A DNA stretch of 64,000 bases, from NCBI RefSeq assembly GCF_007097365.1, contig NZ_VJZR01000010.1:78121-142120 (forward strand), in the 5' to 3' direction. The notes under the pieces were generated by a model. That model did not search any database. It was not told the DNA's origin and saw nothing but the letters and a program-made list of their open reading frames with translations. The translations under genes were made by a program, and so were the position numbers. Shown here one piece after another: positions 20,813 to 29,665 of the stretch (its first letter is position 1; every line of letters begins with the position of its first letter). Origin of the DNA: Flavobacterium franklandianum (GTDB lineage: Bacteria > Bacteroidota > Bacteroidia > Flavobacteriales > Flavobacteriaceae).

Positions 20813-21697
20813 ATGACTAGAATAATTGTATCTTTCTTAATGCTTTCATTTGGATTTGCTCATTCTCAGGAGTTAAATTGCACAGTTACAGTAAATGCCG
20901 AAAGATTACCAAACGCAAATCAGCAGGTCTTCAAAACACTCCAAACTTCGTTGAGCGAATTTGTTAATCAAACGCAGTGGACTGGACAAATTTTCAAACA
21001 AAATGAAAAGATAAATTGTTCGATGTATATTACACTTTCCTCTTATGAATCGGATAAATATACAGCTACAATTCAAGTTCAATCCGCTAGATTGGTATAT
21101 AATTCGTCTTATTCAACTCCGATATTAAATTATAATGATAAAGATTTTAGCTTCAGTTACACACAGAATCAGCAACTAATCTTCAATCCAGCTGAATTTG
21201 AATCGAATTTGGTTTCAGTGATTTCGTTTTATAGCCATATAATTATCGGATTGGACATAGACACTTTTATGCCTTTGGGTGGGAATCCTTTTTTAGAGAC
21301 CGCTCAAAACATTGCAAATGTTGCCCAGCAAAGTGGTTACAACGGATGGAGTCCATCAGATGGGATTAACAGTAGGTATTTTTTGGTAAATGATTTATTA
21401 GCACCAGTCTATAATGATCTTCGTCAATCGTCTCTTTTGTATCATTCTGGTTTAGATATAATGACTCAGGATTTAAAGGCGGCAAAAGAAAAAATTAAAT
21501 TATCATTGCTAAATATTGGAAAACTAAATTCAATAAAGCCAAATGCCTTCTTGACTCGAGTATTTTTTGATGCTAAATCCGATGAGATTGTCTCTATTTT
21601 TTCGGGTGGACCCAATATCCCAATTGCTGATTTAGTCGAAAGTTTAAATAAAACTTCACCGTTGAACTCGAGTAAATGGGTGAATATTAAATATTAA
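20813..21697 (+). CDS. porD: PorD-like protein (DUF4835), type IX secretion associated
   Basis: A 294-residue periplasmic protein with a cleavable signal (residues 1-18, ending AHSQ) and a start that matches the DUF4835 family: ELNCTVTVNAERLPNANQQV, then QKINCSMYI-like NEKINCSMYITLSSY. The conserved C-terminus includes NAFLTRVFFDAKSDEIVSIF and PLNSSKWVNIKY. Members have been annotated as T9SS protein PorD in Bacteroidota. The exact role is not established here. The gene lies between coaBC and recN, its usual place in flavobacteria, which implies T9SS genes elsewhere on the chromosome. Confidence 0.85.
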   Translation: MTRIIVSFLMLSFGFAHSQELNCTVTVNAERLPNANQQVFKTLQTSLSEFVNQTQWTGQIFKQNEKINCSMYITLSSYESDKYTATIQVQSARLVYNSSYSTPILNYNDKDFSFSYTQNQQLIFNPAEFESNLVSVISFYSHIIIGLDIDTFMPLGGNPFLETAQNIANVAQQSGYNGWSPSDGINSRYFLVNDLLAPVYNDLRQSSLLYHSGLDIMTQDLKAAKEKIKLSLLNIGKLNSIKPNAFLTRVFFDAKSDEIVSIFSGGPNIPIADLVESLNKTSPLNSSKWVNIKY

Positions 21698-21746
21698 TTA
21701 CCATCTTATTTTTATTTTTTACGTTTCTTTTTCAAAAATTATATAA

Positions 21747-23399
21747 ATGATAACTTCTCTGTCGATAAAAAACTATGCGTTAATCGAAAAATTGACTATC
21801 GATTTTTCTAAAGGATTTTCGATTATTACTGGAGAAACTGGTGCGGGAAAATCCATAATTTTAGGTGCTTTAGGATTAGTTTTAGGGAAAAGAGCCGATT
21901 TAACTTCACTGAAAAACAAAGACGAAAAGTGCGTCATCGAAGCTCATTTTGAAATCTCAAAATACAATTTACTTCCCTTTTTTGAAACCAATGATTTAGA
22001 TTACGAAAATGAAACCATCATTCGTCGTGAAATTCTTCCTTCAGGAAAATCTAGAGCTTTTATCAATGACAGCCCCGTAAATTTGCAGGAATTGCAGGAA
22101 TTAAGTTTGTTTTTGATAGATATTCACTCACAACATCAAACCCAAGAACTTTCAGAAGAAAAAGTTCAATTCGAAATTATCGATGCCATTGCCAATAATC
22201 AGGAAAGTATTTTAGAATATCAAACGGTTTTGAAAAGCTATAAATCTGATAAATCGAAGTTGAATTTGTTGCTTAAAAAACAAGCGGAATCTTATAAACA
22301 ACAGGAATACAATACTTTTTTATTGGACGAATTAATAACATCGAATTTAAAATCTGGCGAACAAGAAACCCTTGAAGCTGATTTTGAAAAGTTGAATAAT
22401 GTCGAAATCATAAAAGAGTCTATTGATAAATCTTTGGCTATAGCCAATGAAGAACAAATAGGTGTGATGTATAATTTGAAAGAGATTAAAGTTTCTTTGC
22501 AAAAAATTGCTTCATTTTCGCCAGAATATTTTTCATTGCTAGAAAGAATTACAAGTCTTACGATTGAATTTGACGATATTTCGGATGAATTGAATCGTTG
22601 TTCAGAGAAACTGATTAATGATCCTGAACAACTAGAATTAATTAGCCAAAAGTTGCAACTGATTTATAATTTACAAAAGAAACACCAAGTTTCAACTGTT
22701 GATGAGCTAATAGAAATTCAAAATAATCTTGAAAATTCGGTTTTAGAGTTAGGAAATCTAGAACATGAAATCGCTTCTTTGAACGATTCTTTTCAACAAA
22801 AAACAGAATCTTTAGATACTTTGTCCAAAGCGATTCATGAGAAAAGAGTCGAGGCAGTTCCCGTTTTATCTCAGAAATTAATTTCAATTTTAGAGACTTT
22901 AGGAATGCCTAATGTTCGTTTCAAAATGGATTTAAACAAGTCTTCAACGTATTTCGAAAACGGAAAAGACGAACTTCAATTTTTGTTTTCGGCCAATAAA
23001 GGAACCGATTTTGGATTGTTGAAAAAAGTAGCTTCAGGTGGCGAAATGTCCAGAATTATGCTGGCTGTAAAGGCAATATTAGCACAATATTCAAAATTAC
23101 CTACCTTGATTTTTGATGAAATCGACACGGGAGTTTCTGGAGAAATTGCCAATAGAATGGGTGAAATCATGAAAGATATGAGTCAGACGATGCAAATATT
23201 TGCTATTACCCATTTGCCACAAATTGCAGCAAAAGGAACAGCACATTTCAAGGTTTCTAAAGCAACCATTGGTGAGGATACACAATCAGAATTGCGATTA
23301 TTGTCCAATGAAGAACGCGTTGTCGAAATTGCGCAAATGTTATCGGGAACTGTGGTTTCGGATTCCGCATTAAACCACGCAAAAGCCTTGTTGAATTAA
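21747..23399 (+). CDS. recN: DNA repair protein RecN
   Basis: A 550-residue SMC-like ATPase for double-strand break repair. The N-terminal Walker A motif is in GFSIITGETGAGKSIIL (residues about 25-41). A long coiled coil spans about 155-380. The C-terminal half has the ABC signature VASGGEMSRIMLA, Walker B in KLPTLIFDEIDTGVSGEIA, and the H-loop in IFAITHLPQIAAKG. The length is normal. The promoter for fabV lies at its 3' end. Confidence 0.96.
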   Translation: MITSLSIKNYALIEKLTIDFSKGFSIITGETGAGKSIILGALGLVLGKRADLTSLKNKDEKCVIEAHFEISKYNLLPFFETNDLDYENETIIRREILPSGKSRAFINDSPVNLQELQELSLFLIDIHSQHQTQELSEEKVQFEIIDAIANNQESILEYQTVLKSYKSDKSKLNLLLKKQAESYKQQEYNTFLLDELITSNLKSGEQETLEADFEKLNNVEIIKESIDKSLAIANEEQIGVMYNLKEIKVSLQKIASFSPEYFSLLERITSLTIEFDDISDELNRCSEKLINDPEQLELISQKLQLIYNLQKKHQVSTVDELIEIQNNLENSVLELGNLEHEIASLNDSFQQKTESLDTLSKAIHEKRVEAVPVLSQKLISILETLGMPNVRFKMDLNKSSTYFENGKDELQFLFSANKGTDFGLLKKVASGGEMSRIMLAVKAILAQYSKLPTLIFDEIDTGVSGEIANRMGEIMKDMSQTMQIFAITHLPQIAAKGTAHFKVSKATIGEDTQSELRLLSNEERVVEIAQMLSGTVVSDSALNHAKALLN

Positions 23400-23417
23400 A
23401 GAAATGACTTATATTTG
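23388..23417 (+). promoter_or_regulatory. Promoter for fabV
   Basis: TTG at 23388-23390, 19 bases, then TATATTTG at 23410-23417. It overlaps the last codons of recN and leaves about 35 bases of leader before the ATG at 23459. Confidence 0.6.
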
Positions 23418-23458
23418 TCAACTTAAAAAAACCGAATAAACGAATAATTTTTACATAT

Positions 23459-24649
23459 ATGATTATAGAACCAAGAATGAGAGGATTTATTTGCCTTACG
23501 TCGCACCCAGTTGGATGTGCACAAAGTGTAAAAAATCAAATAAATTACATCCAATCAAAAGGAACTATCGATGGTCCCAAAAAAGTTTTAGTAATTGGAG
23601 CTTCAACAGGATTTGGTTTGGCTTCTAGAATTACGGCAGCCTTTGGTTCTAATGCAGCAACAATCGGTGTGTTTTTTGAAAAACCTCCATTATTAGGTAA
23701 AACAGGATCTCCAGGTTGGTACAATTCTGCGGCTTTTGAAACAGAAGCTAATAAGGCAGGATTGTATGCCAAAAGTGTCAACGGAGACGCTTTTTCTAAC
23801 GAAATTAAAAGACAAACTTTAGACTTGATAAAAGCTGATTTAGGTCAGGTGGATTTAGTGATTTATAGTTTAGCTTCACCTGTTCGTTTGCATCCTGTTA
23901 CGGGAGTTTTGCATCGTTCGGTTCTGAAACCAATTGGAGCAACTTACACGAATAAAACTGTCGATTTTCACACAGGAGTTGTGACTGAAATTAGCATTTC
24001 GCCTTCTCAAGATGATGATATTGCCAATACTGTTGCCGTAATGGGTGGCGAGGATTGGGCAATGTGGATGGAGGCGCTGAAGGCAGAAAATCTTTTGGCT
24101 CCAGGAGTTAAAACAGTTGCTTATTCCTATATCGGACCATCATTGACCGAAGCGGTTTATAGAAAAGGAACAATTGGCCGTGCTAAAGATCATCTTGAAG
24201 CAACAGCTTTCTCGATTTCGGATAGTTTAAAATCTATTGATGGAGAGGCATTTGTATCGGTAAATAAAGCATTGGTAACTCAAGCTAGTTCAGCGATTCC
24301 TGTGATTCCGTTGTATATTTCTTTGTTGTATAAAATAATGAAAGAAGAAGGAATTCACGAAGGTTGTATCGAACAAATCCAACGTTTGTATTACGAAAGA
24401 TTGTTTACAGGAAATCCAATTCCAACCGATGATAATGGAAGAATTAGAATTGACGATTGGGAAATGCGTGACGAAGTTCAGGAAAAAGTAGCTACTTTAT
24501 GGAAACAAGCTGCAACCGAAAATTTAGCAGAAATAGGTGATTTAGAAGGGTATAGAAAAGATTTCTTAAACCTTTTTGGGTTCGATTTTGCAGGCGTTGA
24601 TTACAAAGAAGATTCTAACGAAATGGTAGGTATTCCTAGTATTATATAA
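23459..24649 (+). CDS. fabV: Trans-2-enoyl-ACP/CoA reductase FabV
   Basis: A 396-residue NADH-dependent enoyl reductase for the last step of each fatty-acid elongation cycle. The FabV signature is complete: MRGFICLTSHPVGC at the N-terminus, KKVLVIGASTGFGLASRI as the nucleotide-binding loop, and the Tyr-x8-Lys catalytic pair in YSYIGPSLTEAVYRKGTIG. The C-terminal region has RIRIDDWEMRDEVQ. FabV enzymes are typically insensitive to triclosan, a family property not tested here. The gene has its own promoter and terminator. Confidence 0.96.
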   Translation: MIIEPRMRGFICLTSHPVGCAQSVKNQINYIQSKGTIDGPKKVLVIGASTGFGLASRITAAFGSNAATIGVFFEKPPLLGKTGSPGWYNSAAFETEANKAGLYAKSVNGDAFSNEIKRQTLDLIKADLGQVDLVIYSLASPVRLHPVTGVLHRSVLKPIGATYTNKTVDFHTGVVTEISISPSQDDDIANTVAVMGGEDWAMWMEALKAENLLAPGVKTVAYSYIGPSLTEAVYRKGTIGRAKDHLEATAFSISDSLKSIDGEAFVSVNKALVTQASSAIPVIPLYISLLYKIMKEEGIHEGCIEQIQRLYYERLFTGNPIPTDDNGRIRIDDWEMRDEVQEKVATLWKQAATENLAEIGDLEGYRKDFLNLFGFDFAGVDYKEDSNEMVGIPSII

Positions 24650-24684
24650 TAAAATAATATTCTTTTTAGAATCAAAAATAGTAC

Positions 24685-24714
24685 AACCATCACGCATTGC
24701 GTGGTGGTTTTTTT
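24685..24714 (+). terminator. Terminator after fabV
   Basis: AACCATCACGCA and TGCGTGGTGGTT pair with one G-T, followed by T5-T7. It lies 35 bases after the fabV stop. Confidence 0.88.
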
Positions 24715-24727
24715 ATGGATAAAAGTT

Positions 24728-24735
24728 TATCTTTG
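24728..24735 (+). promoter_or_regulatory. -7 element for the glycosyltransferase gene
   Basis: TATCTTTG lies 40 bases before the ATG at 24776. The T-run of the fabV terminator sits at the -33 position but no TTG is present, so support is partial. Confidence 0.4.
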
Positions 24736-24775
24736 TTAAAATTTTTAGCCATACGTCGCACCTTAATTTTTGTTT

Positions 24776-25774
24776 ATGTTATTTTCTTTAATCATACCCG
24801 TTTACAATCGTCCGGATGAAGTGGATGAGCTGCTAGAAAGTTTATCACAACAAGATTATACTGATAATTTTGAAGTGGTGATAGTAGAAGACGGTTCTTC
24901 GCTGCGATGTGATGATGTGGTGCGTAAATTTGCTGGAAAACTGCACTTATCTTATTCTTTTAAAGAAAATTCAGGACCCGGCGATTCTAGGAATTACGGA
25001 ATGAAAAAAGCCAAAGGCGATTATTTTATCATTTTCGATTCGGATTGTATTATCCCAAAAAGCTATTTGACCGAAGTTGCTAAGGCACTAAAAGAAAATT
25101 ATGTCGATTGTTTTGGAGGGCCTGATGCGGCTTTAGATAGTTTTTCGGATATTCAAAAAGCAATCAATTTTGCGATGACTTCTTTTCTTACTACGGGCGG
25201 AATTCGTGGTGGTTCGGAGAAAATTGATAAGTTTCAACCCCGAAGTTTCAATATGGGATTGTCTCGAAAAGCATTTGAAGCATCGAATGGTTTTGGGAAT
25301 ATTCATCCCGGCGAAGATCCTGATTTATCTATCCGTTTGTGGAATTTAGGTTTTGAAACCAAACTTTTTCCCAAAGCTTACGTTTACCATAAACGAAGAA
25401 TCGACTGGGAAAAATTTACAGTTCAGGTCAATAAATTTGGCAAAGCCAGACCAATATTGAATAGTTGGTATCCTCAATACAACAAGATCACTTTTTTCTT
25501 CCCATCGGTTTTTATAATTGGTTTGCTTTTTGCGGTGATTTTGTTGATTTTTACATATGATATATTGCTTCAATTGTATTTTGTGTATTTTGTGATGATT
25601 TTTTTGGTGTCAACTTATAAAAATAAAAGTTTCAAAGTGGGTTTATTATCCATCAAAGCGGTTTGGAAACAATTTTTTGGTTACGGAACTGGGTTTATGG
25701 AGTCCTTCATAAAAGTCATTATTCTGAATCAAAAACCGCAAGACGCATTTCCGGAGCTGTTTTTTTTAAAATAA
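24776..25774 (+). CDS. Family 2 glycosyltransferase with C-terminal membrane helices
   Basis: A 332-residue GT-A fold enzyme that transfers a sugar from a nucleotide-sugar donor. The N-terminal start MLFSLIIPVYNRPDEVDELL and the DxD-like FDSDC near residue 90 define the nucleotide-binding site. PGEDPDLSIRLWNLGF is the acceptor-site ED motif near residue 180. Two to three hydrophobic helices (about 238-295) anchor it to the inner membrane. ATG 24776 is preferred over a TTG two codons upstream. The donor, the acceptor and any polysaccharide pathway are not evident from the neighbours. Confidence 0.88.
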   Translation: MLFSLIIPVYNRPDEVDELLESLSQQDYTDNFEVVIVEDGSSLRCDDVVRKFAGKLHLSYSFKENSGPGDSRNYGMKKAKGDYFIIFDSDCIIPKSYLTEVAKALKENYVDCFGGPDAALDSFSDIQKAINFAMTSFLTTGGIRGGSEKIDKFQPRSFNMGLSRKAFEASNGFGNIHPGEDPDLSIRLWNLGFETKLFPKAYVYHKRRIDWEKFTVQVNKFGKARPILNSWYPQYNKITFFFPSVFIIGLLFAVILLIFTYDILLQLYFVYFVMIFLVSTYKNKSFKVGLLSIKAVWKQFFGYGTGFMESFIKVIILNQKPQDAFPELFFLK

Positions 25775-25877
25775 TACCGATTATGTGTTCATTATAGTCC
25801 AATAAATTGTCCTATTTTCACACTATATCGGCATTATACCAGAAATATATCGAACTAATTTTTTTAATTGGTATAAA

Positions 25878-26459
25878 ATGACAAAAATAATTGGATTAAC
25901 AGGAGGTATCGGAAGTGGAAAAACCACTATAGCCAATCATTTTATGGAGGCGAATATACCTGTTTATATTGCTGATGATGAGGCAAGAAAGATTACGCAG
26001 TCTCCTGAAATTATAGAAGAAATTAAAAAAACTTTTGGCGACTCCATCTTTGATGACGCTATTTTAAACCGAGAAAAATTATCTCAAATTGTATTTAGTA
26101 GCCCTGAAAAACTAAAACTACTCAACGCTATTATTCATCCAGCGGTAAAAAAACATTTCCAAGATTGGGTTTTGAACCACAAAAATGCTCCGTTTGTTAT
26201 TTATGAAGCTGCCATTTTATTTGAGAGTGGAAGTTATAAAAATTGCGATTTGATAATAACGGTTACTGCACCTTTAGAAACAAGGATTCAGAGAGTAATT
26301 CAAAGGGATAAAACCACTCGTGAGTTAGTTTTGAGGAGAATTAATGCACAATGGAGTGATGATCAACGTGTTTCTAAAAGTGATTTTATCATCGAAAATG
26401 TAGATCCGAAAACTGCAAAAGCAGAAATTGATAAAATTCTTAAAATTTTGAATATTTAA
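25878..26459 (+). CDS. coaE: Dephospho-CoA kinase
   Basis: A 193-residue P-loop kinase that performs the last step of coenzyme A synthesis (3'-phosphorylation of dephospho-CoA). The Walker A motif is GLTGGIGSGKTTIA at residues about 6-19. DDEARKIT follows, with LLNAIIHPAVKKH as the substrate-binding HP motif and YEAAILFESG as the Walker B-like strand. The length is normal. An inverted repeat, TTATACC (25834-25840) and GGTATAA (25870-25876), flanks the 5' leader and touches the start codon. Confidence 0.95.
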   Translation: MTKIIGLTGGIGSGKTTIANHFMEANIPVYIADDEARKITQSPEIIEEIKKTFGDSIFDDAILNREKLSQIVFSSPEKLKLLNAIIHPAVKKHFQDWVLNHKNAPFVIYEAAILFESGSYKNCDLIITVTAPLETRIQRVIQRDKTTRELVLRRINAQWSDDQRVSKSDFIIENVDPKTAKAEIDKILKILNI

Positions 26460-26533
26460 TAATTTCAATCTTTGTTGTTAATCTTTGGTTAAATTATTAT
26501 TATTTATATTGTTAAAATACTAATTTTGTATCG

Positions 26534-28117
26534 ATGAATAAATTATTTTTTAGAATACTGGTTTTATTGATGAGTTTATCCTTAATAGGGATAATTTTGG
26601 TACAAGTGTATTGGTTTAATACCTCGTTAAAAAATAATGACGAGCAATTTAAATTTCATGTCAAATCTGTAATAGGAACTGTAGCTGATAAGCTTCAAGA
26701 GCAAGAAGCTTATAGTTTTTTTGATAAGTACAATAGGTATAAAGATAGTACGGGTAAAATACCCCAAAAAGTGGATCTATTAGAGTTTTATTATATTCAA
26801 AAGAATCATGAGAATAACACAACAACAGTTTATTCAAGTGTTTTGAAAGAGGAAGATTTTGATATTACCTCTTCAATTTTTGGTAAAAAATTAGATAGTG
26901 TTAAATTTAAAAGTTTTAATTCTAAGCGAGTTACTGAAGTTTACAACAATAATAAAATTGACAATTCGAGTGTTCAGCAAGATTTGATACCTGATGTCAA
27001 AATTGAAAAAACAGGAAGTTTAGGTGTTTTAGATAAAGCACAGTTTGAAATTTTCTTTAAGGATATAGCTTCGACAATGCCTTTGCAGGAGAGAGTTTCA
27101 AAAGAAGCCTTGGAAAAATTATTGAAGAAAGAATTAGTAAAATATGGTGTTAATACAAAATTTGAATTTGGAGTTTTTAGCAGTGGTTTAGCAACTAAGG
27201 TAAAATCGGATGGGTTTGTATATGATGCAAATAATACTTATACTATTCCAATATTTTCGGACAATGAAGGAAATAATAAATATCAATTATTAGTTTCATT
27301 TCCCAATAAAAAGAAATTTTTGCTTTCTGATTTGGTTGGAATAACATTATTATCCATCATTTTTACGCTCATCATTATTATTGCTTATTCAAGTGCATTA
27401 AATCAGTTGATTCGTCAACGTCATATATCAGAGATAAAATCAGATTTCATTAATAATATGACACATGAATTTAAAACACCCATTGCAACGATAAATTTGG
27501 CTTTGGATGCTATAAAAAATCCAAAAATTATAGGAAATGAGACGATGGTTCTCAAATATCTTCAAATGATTAAAGATGAAAATAAACGAATGCATGCCCA
27601 AGTGGAGAATGTATTGAGAATATCAAAATTAGAGAAAAAAGAATTAAATATTAGCAAAGAAACCGTTAATATTCAAGAAGTTATAGAAGACGCGATTGAA
27701 CATGTTAATCTAATTTTAGAAGATAGACAAGGCACTATTACTAAATATTTTGTAGCAGAACGAACAAATGTTTTGTTGAACGAAGTTCATTTTATTAATG
27801 TAATTGTAAATATTTTGGAAAATGCTATAAAATACTCTCCAAATATTCCAAAAATTGACATTTTTACCGAAAATGTAAAAGAATTTTTGATTATAAAGAT
27901 TAAAGATAATGGAATTGGAATGAGTAAAATAGCTCAAAAAAGAATTTTCGAAAAATTCTATCGTGAGCACACAGGAGATTTACACGATGTAAAAGGGCAC
28001 GGTTTAGGATTGGCTTATGTTAAAAAAATTATTGACGACCATAACGGTCAAATTTATGTAGAAAGTGAAAAGGGAAAAGGGAGTACCTTCATAATAAAAA
28101 TACCATTAATAAATTAA
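26534..28117 (+). CDS. Sensor histidine kinase (RprX-like)
   Basis: A 527-residue inner-membrane sensor kinase. Transmembrane helices lie at about residues 7-28 and 268-290, enclosing a periplasmic sensor domain of about 240 residues with no recognised fold. HisKA carries the phospho-accepting His in NNMTHEFKTPIATI. The HATPase domain has N, G1 and G2 boxes: VNILENAIKYSP, IKDNGIGM and GHGLGLAYVKKI. The layout resembles Bacteroides RprX. The response-regulator gene starts 3 bases downstream. A -7-like TAATTTTG (26521-26528) lies directly before the ATG. The signal sensed is unknown. Confidence 0.93.
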   Translation: MNKLFFRILVLLMSLSLIGIILVQVYWFNTSLKNNDEQFKFHVKSVIGTVADKLQEQEAYSFFDKYNRYKDSTGKIPQKVDLLEFYYIQKNHENNTTTVYSSVLKEEDFDITSSIFGKKLDSVKFKSFNSKRVTEVYNNNKIDNSSVQQDLIPDVKIEKTGSLGVLDKAQFEIFFKDIASTMPLQERVSKEALEKLLKKELVKYGVNTKFEFGVFSSGLATKVKSDGFVYDANNTYTIPIFSDNEGNNKYQLLVSFPNKKKFLLSDLVGITLLSIIFTLIIIIAYSSALNQLIRQRHISEIKSDFINNMTHEFKTPIATINLALDAIKNPKIIGNETMVLKYLQMIKDENKRMHAQVENVLRISKLEKKELNISKETVNIQEVIEDAIEHVNLILEDRQGTITKYFVAERTNVLLNEVHFINVIVNILENAIKYSPNIPKIDIFTENVKEFLIIKIKDNGIGMSKIAQKRIFEKFYREHTGDLHDVKGHGLGLAYVKKIIDDHNGQIYVESEKGKGSTFIIKIPLIN

Positions 28118-28120
28118 GAT

Positions 28121-28825
28121 ATGGAAAATGTAAATAAAAGAATACTTTTGGTTGAAGACGACTTAAATTTTGGGGCTGTTCTAAAAGATTATTTAATGTT
28201 AAATGACTTTGATGTCACTTTGGCCAAAAACGGAATGGAAGGCTTTGAAAAATTCAAAAAAGATAATTACGATTTGTGTATTTTGGATGTAATGATGCCC
28301 TACAAAGACGGCTATACATTAGCAAAAGAGATAAGAGAAAAAAATCAAGAAGTACCAATTATTTTTCTAACAGCAAAATCTATGAAAGAAGATGTGCTAA
28401 AAGGATACAAAGCTGGAGCAGATGATTATTTGAACAAACCATTTGATTCTGAAGTTTTGTTGATGAAAATAAGAGCTATAATTCAAAGAAAATCATCTGC
28501 AACTCCATCCGAACCGGTACAGTTTGAATTTAATGTAGGTAAATTTCACTTGAATTCTAAACTTAGATTTTTGTCTGTTAATGAAGAGGAACCAGTGAAA
28601 TTATCTCCAAAAGAAAACGAATTGTTGAAAATGTTGATTCTTCACGAGAATGATTTAATGCCAAGAGAACTAGCATTAACAAAAATATGGAGAGATGACA
28701 ACTATTTTACTTCCAGAAGTATGGACGTATATATTGCCAAATTGAGAAAATACCTAAAGCTAGATCCAAATGTGGAAATCCTAAACATTCACGGTGAAGG
28801 TTTTAGATTAGTGGTTAAAAAATAA
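28121..28825 (+). CDS. OmpR-family response regulator (RprY-like)
   Basis: A 234-residue transcription regulator. The receiver domain (1-120) has the acidic pocket in LLVEDDLNF, the phospho-acceptor Asp in LCILDVMMPYKDGY, the conserved Thr in IIFLTAKS and Lys in DYLNKPFDSEVL. The C-terminal winged helix (about 140-232) has LSPKENELLKMLI and SRSMDVYIAKLRKYL. It is the cognate partner of the kinase 3 bases upstream. Targets are unknown. A terminator lies between it and the convergent thioesterase gene. Confidence 0.95.
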   Translation: MENVNKRILLVEDDLNFGAVLKDYLMLNDFDVTLAKNGMEGFEKFKKDNYDLCILDVMMPYKDGYTLAKEIREKNQEVPIIFLTAKSMKEDVLKGYKAGADDYLNKPFDSEVLLMKIRAIIQRKSSATPSEPVQFEFNVGKFHLNSKLRFLSVNEEEPVKLSPKENELLKMLILHENDLMPRELALTKIWRDDNYFTSRSMDVYIAKLRKYLKLDPNVEILNIHGEGFRLVVKK

Positions 28826-28843
28826 ATCAAATTTTGATTATAT

Positions 28844-28875
28844 AAGGCTTCGAGAAATCGGAGCCTTTTAGTTTT
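28844..28875 (+). terminator. Bidirectional terminator between convergent genes
   Basis: AAGGCTTCG, loop AGAAAT, CGGAGCCTT (one G-T pair), followed by TTTAGTTTT. The spacer between the response regulator and the thioesterase is only 48 bases, so the hairpin probably ends both transcripts. Confidence 0.75.
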
Positions 28876-29614
28876 ACTCCAAATTCAACAGCAAGGCAAA
28901 ACAGGTTTTTTCTTCTTTAGTAATGCTGAAAACCATAGCGTCTGACGTCAGGTTTTCGTGTATGACCACTTTATCTTTTAATGACAATTCCTTGAGGAAA
29001 TTCATTTCGAAACTTTCTATTTTTTGATTTAAAATCAATTCCAAATCTAAGAAATCCAAACACCATTCTAAGTATTTCACGTTGTTCACGTGATTGACAA
29101 TATCTAAATCTGAAAGTGCAACTACTTTTTCGAAGACCATTTCGGTTTCGTTGTTGATATTGATTTTTGAGAAAGGCTTTTCGGTTGCTTTTTGCTCTGG
29201 ATATAATTCAAAATGTGCAAAAGGCAAAGCCAAGGCTTGTGGACGTCTTATTTTAGTATTGAAAACGGCCCAGAAAGTTTCGCAACCCACTATTTTCTTG
29301 TCATTTACATACAATTCCAAAGCTCGAACCGAACGAGAATTTTCGAGTGTATTAATCCAAGTTTTTACCGTTACAACGTCTTTCCATTTGGGTAATTCGT
29401 TGATTTCAACCCGCATTCTACTCAAAACCCAAGCCTGATTGAATTCCTGCATATCCGAAAAACTAATTCCTCCAAGTTCAGAATGAGCTGCAGCAGTCAA
29501 TTGTAAAATGTTGCATAAATCGGTATATTTTAAATATTCGTTTGGCATGCATTGGGTAAAATTGATTTCCCAATCTTTACTGAATATGGACGTGAAATTT
29601 GGCGAAATTGGCAT
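28874..29614 (-). CDS. Acyl-ACP thioesterase (FatA/FatB-like)
   Basis: A 246-residue double hot-dog thioesterase expected to release fatty acids from acyl carrier protein. The N-terminal half contains LTAAAHSELGGISFSD and WVLSRMRVEINELPKW. The C-terminal half contains the catalytic motif SDLDIVNHVNNVKYLEW with Asn and His. Acyl-ACP thioesterases of this type are known in Bacteroidota. Chain-length preference cannot be read. It starts a minus-strand run; miaA lies 51 bases upstream of its start, with a degenerate TTAGAAGTTAGAA repeat in the spacer. Confidence 0.88.
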   Translation of the reverse strand: MPISPNFTSIFSKDWEINFTQCMPNEYLKYTDLCNILQLTAAAHSELGGISFSDMQEFNQAWVLSRMRVEINELPKWKDVVTVKTWINTLENSRSVRALELYVNDKKIVGCETFWAVFNTKIRRPQALALPFAHFELYPEQKATEKPFSKININNETEMVFEKVVALSDLDIVNHVNNVKYLEWCLDFLDLELILNQKIESFEMNFLKELSLKDKVVIHENLTSDAMVFSITKEEKTCFALLLNLE

Positions 29615-29665
29615 TTTGAGGGAAGAGTTTAGAAGTTAGAAGTTAGAAATTAGCATTTAGAATTT

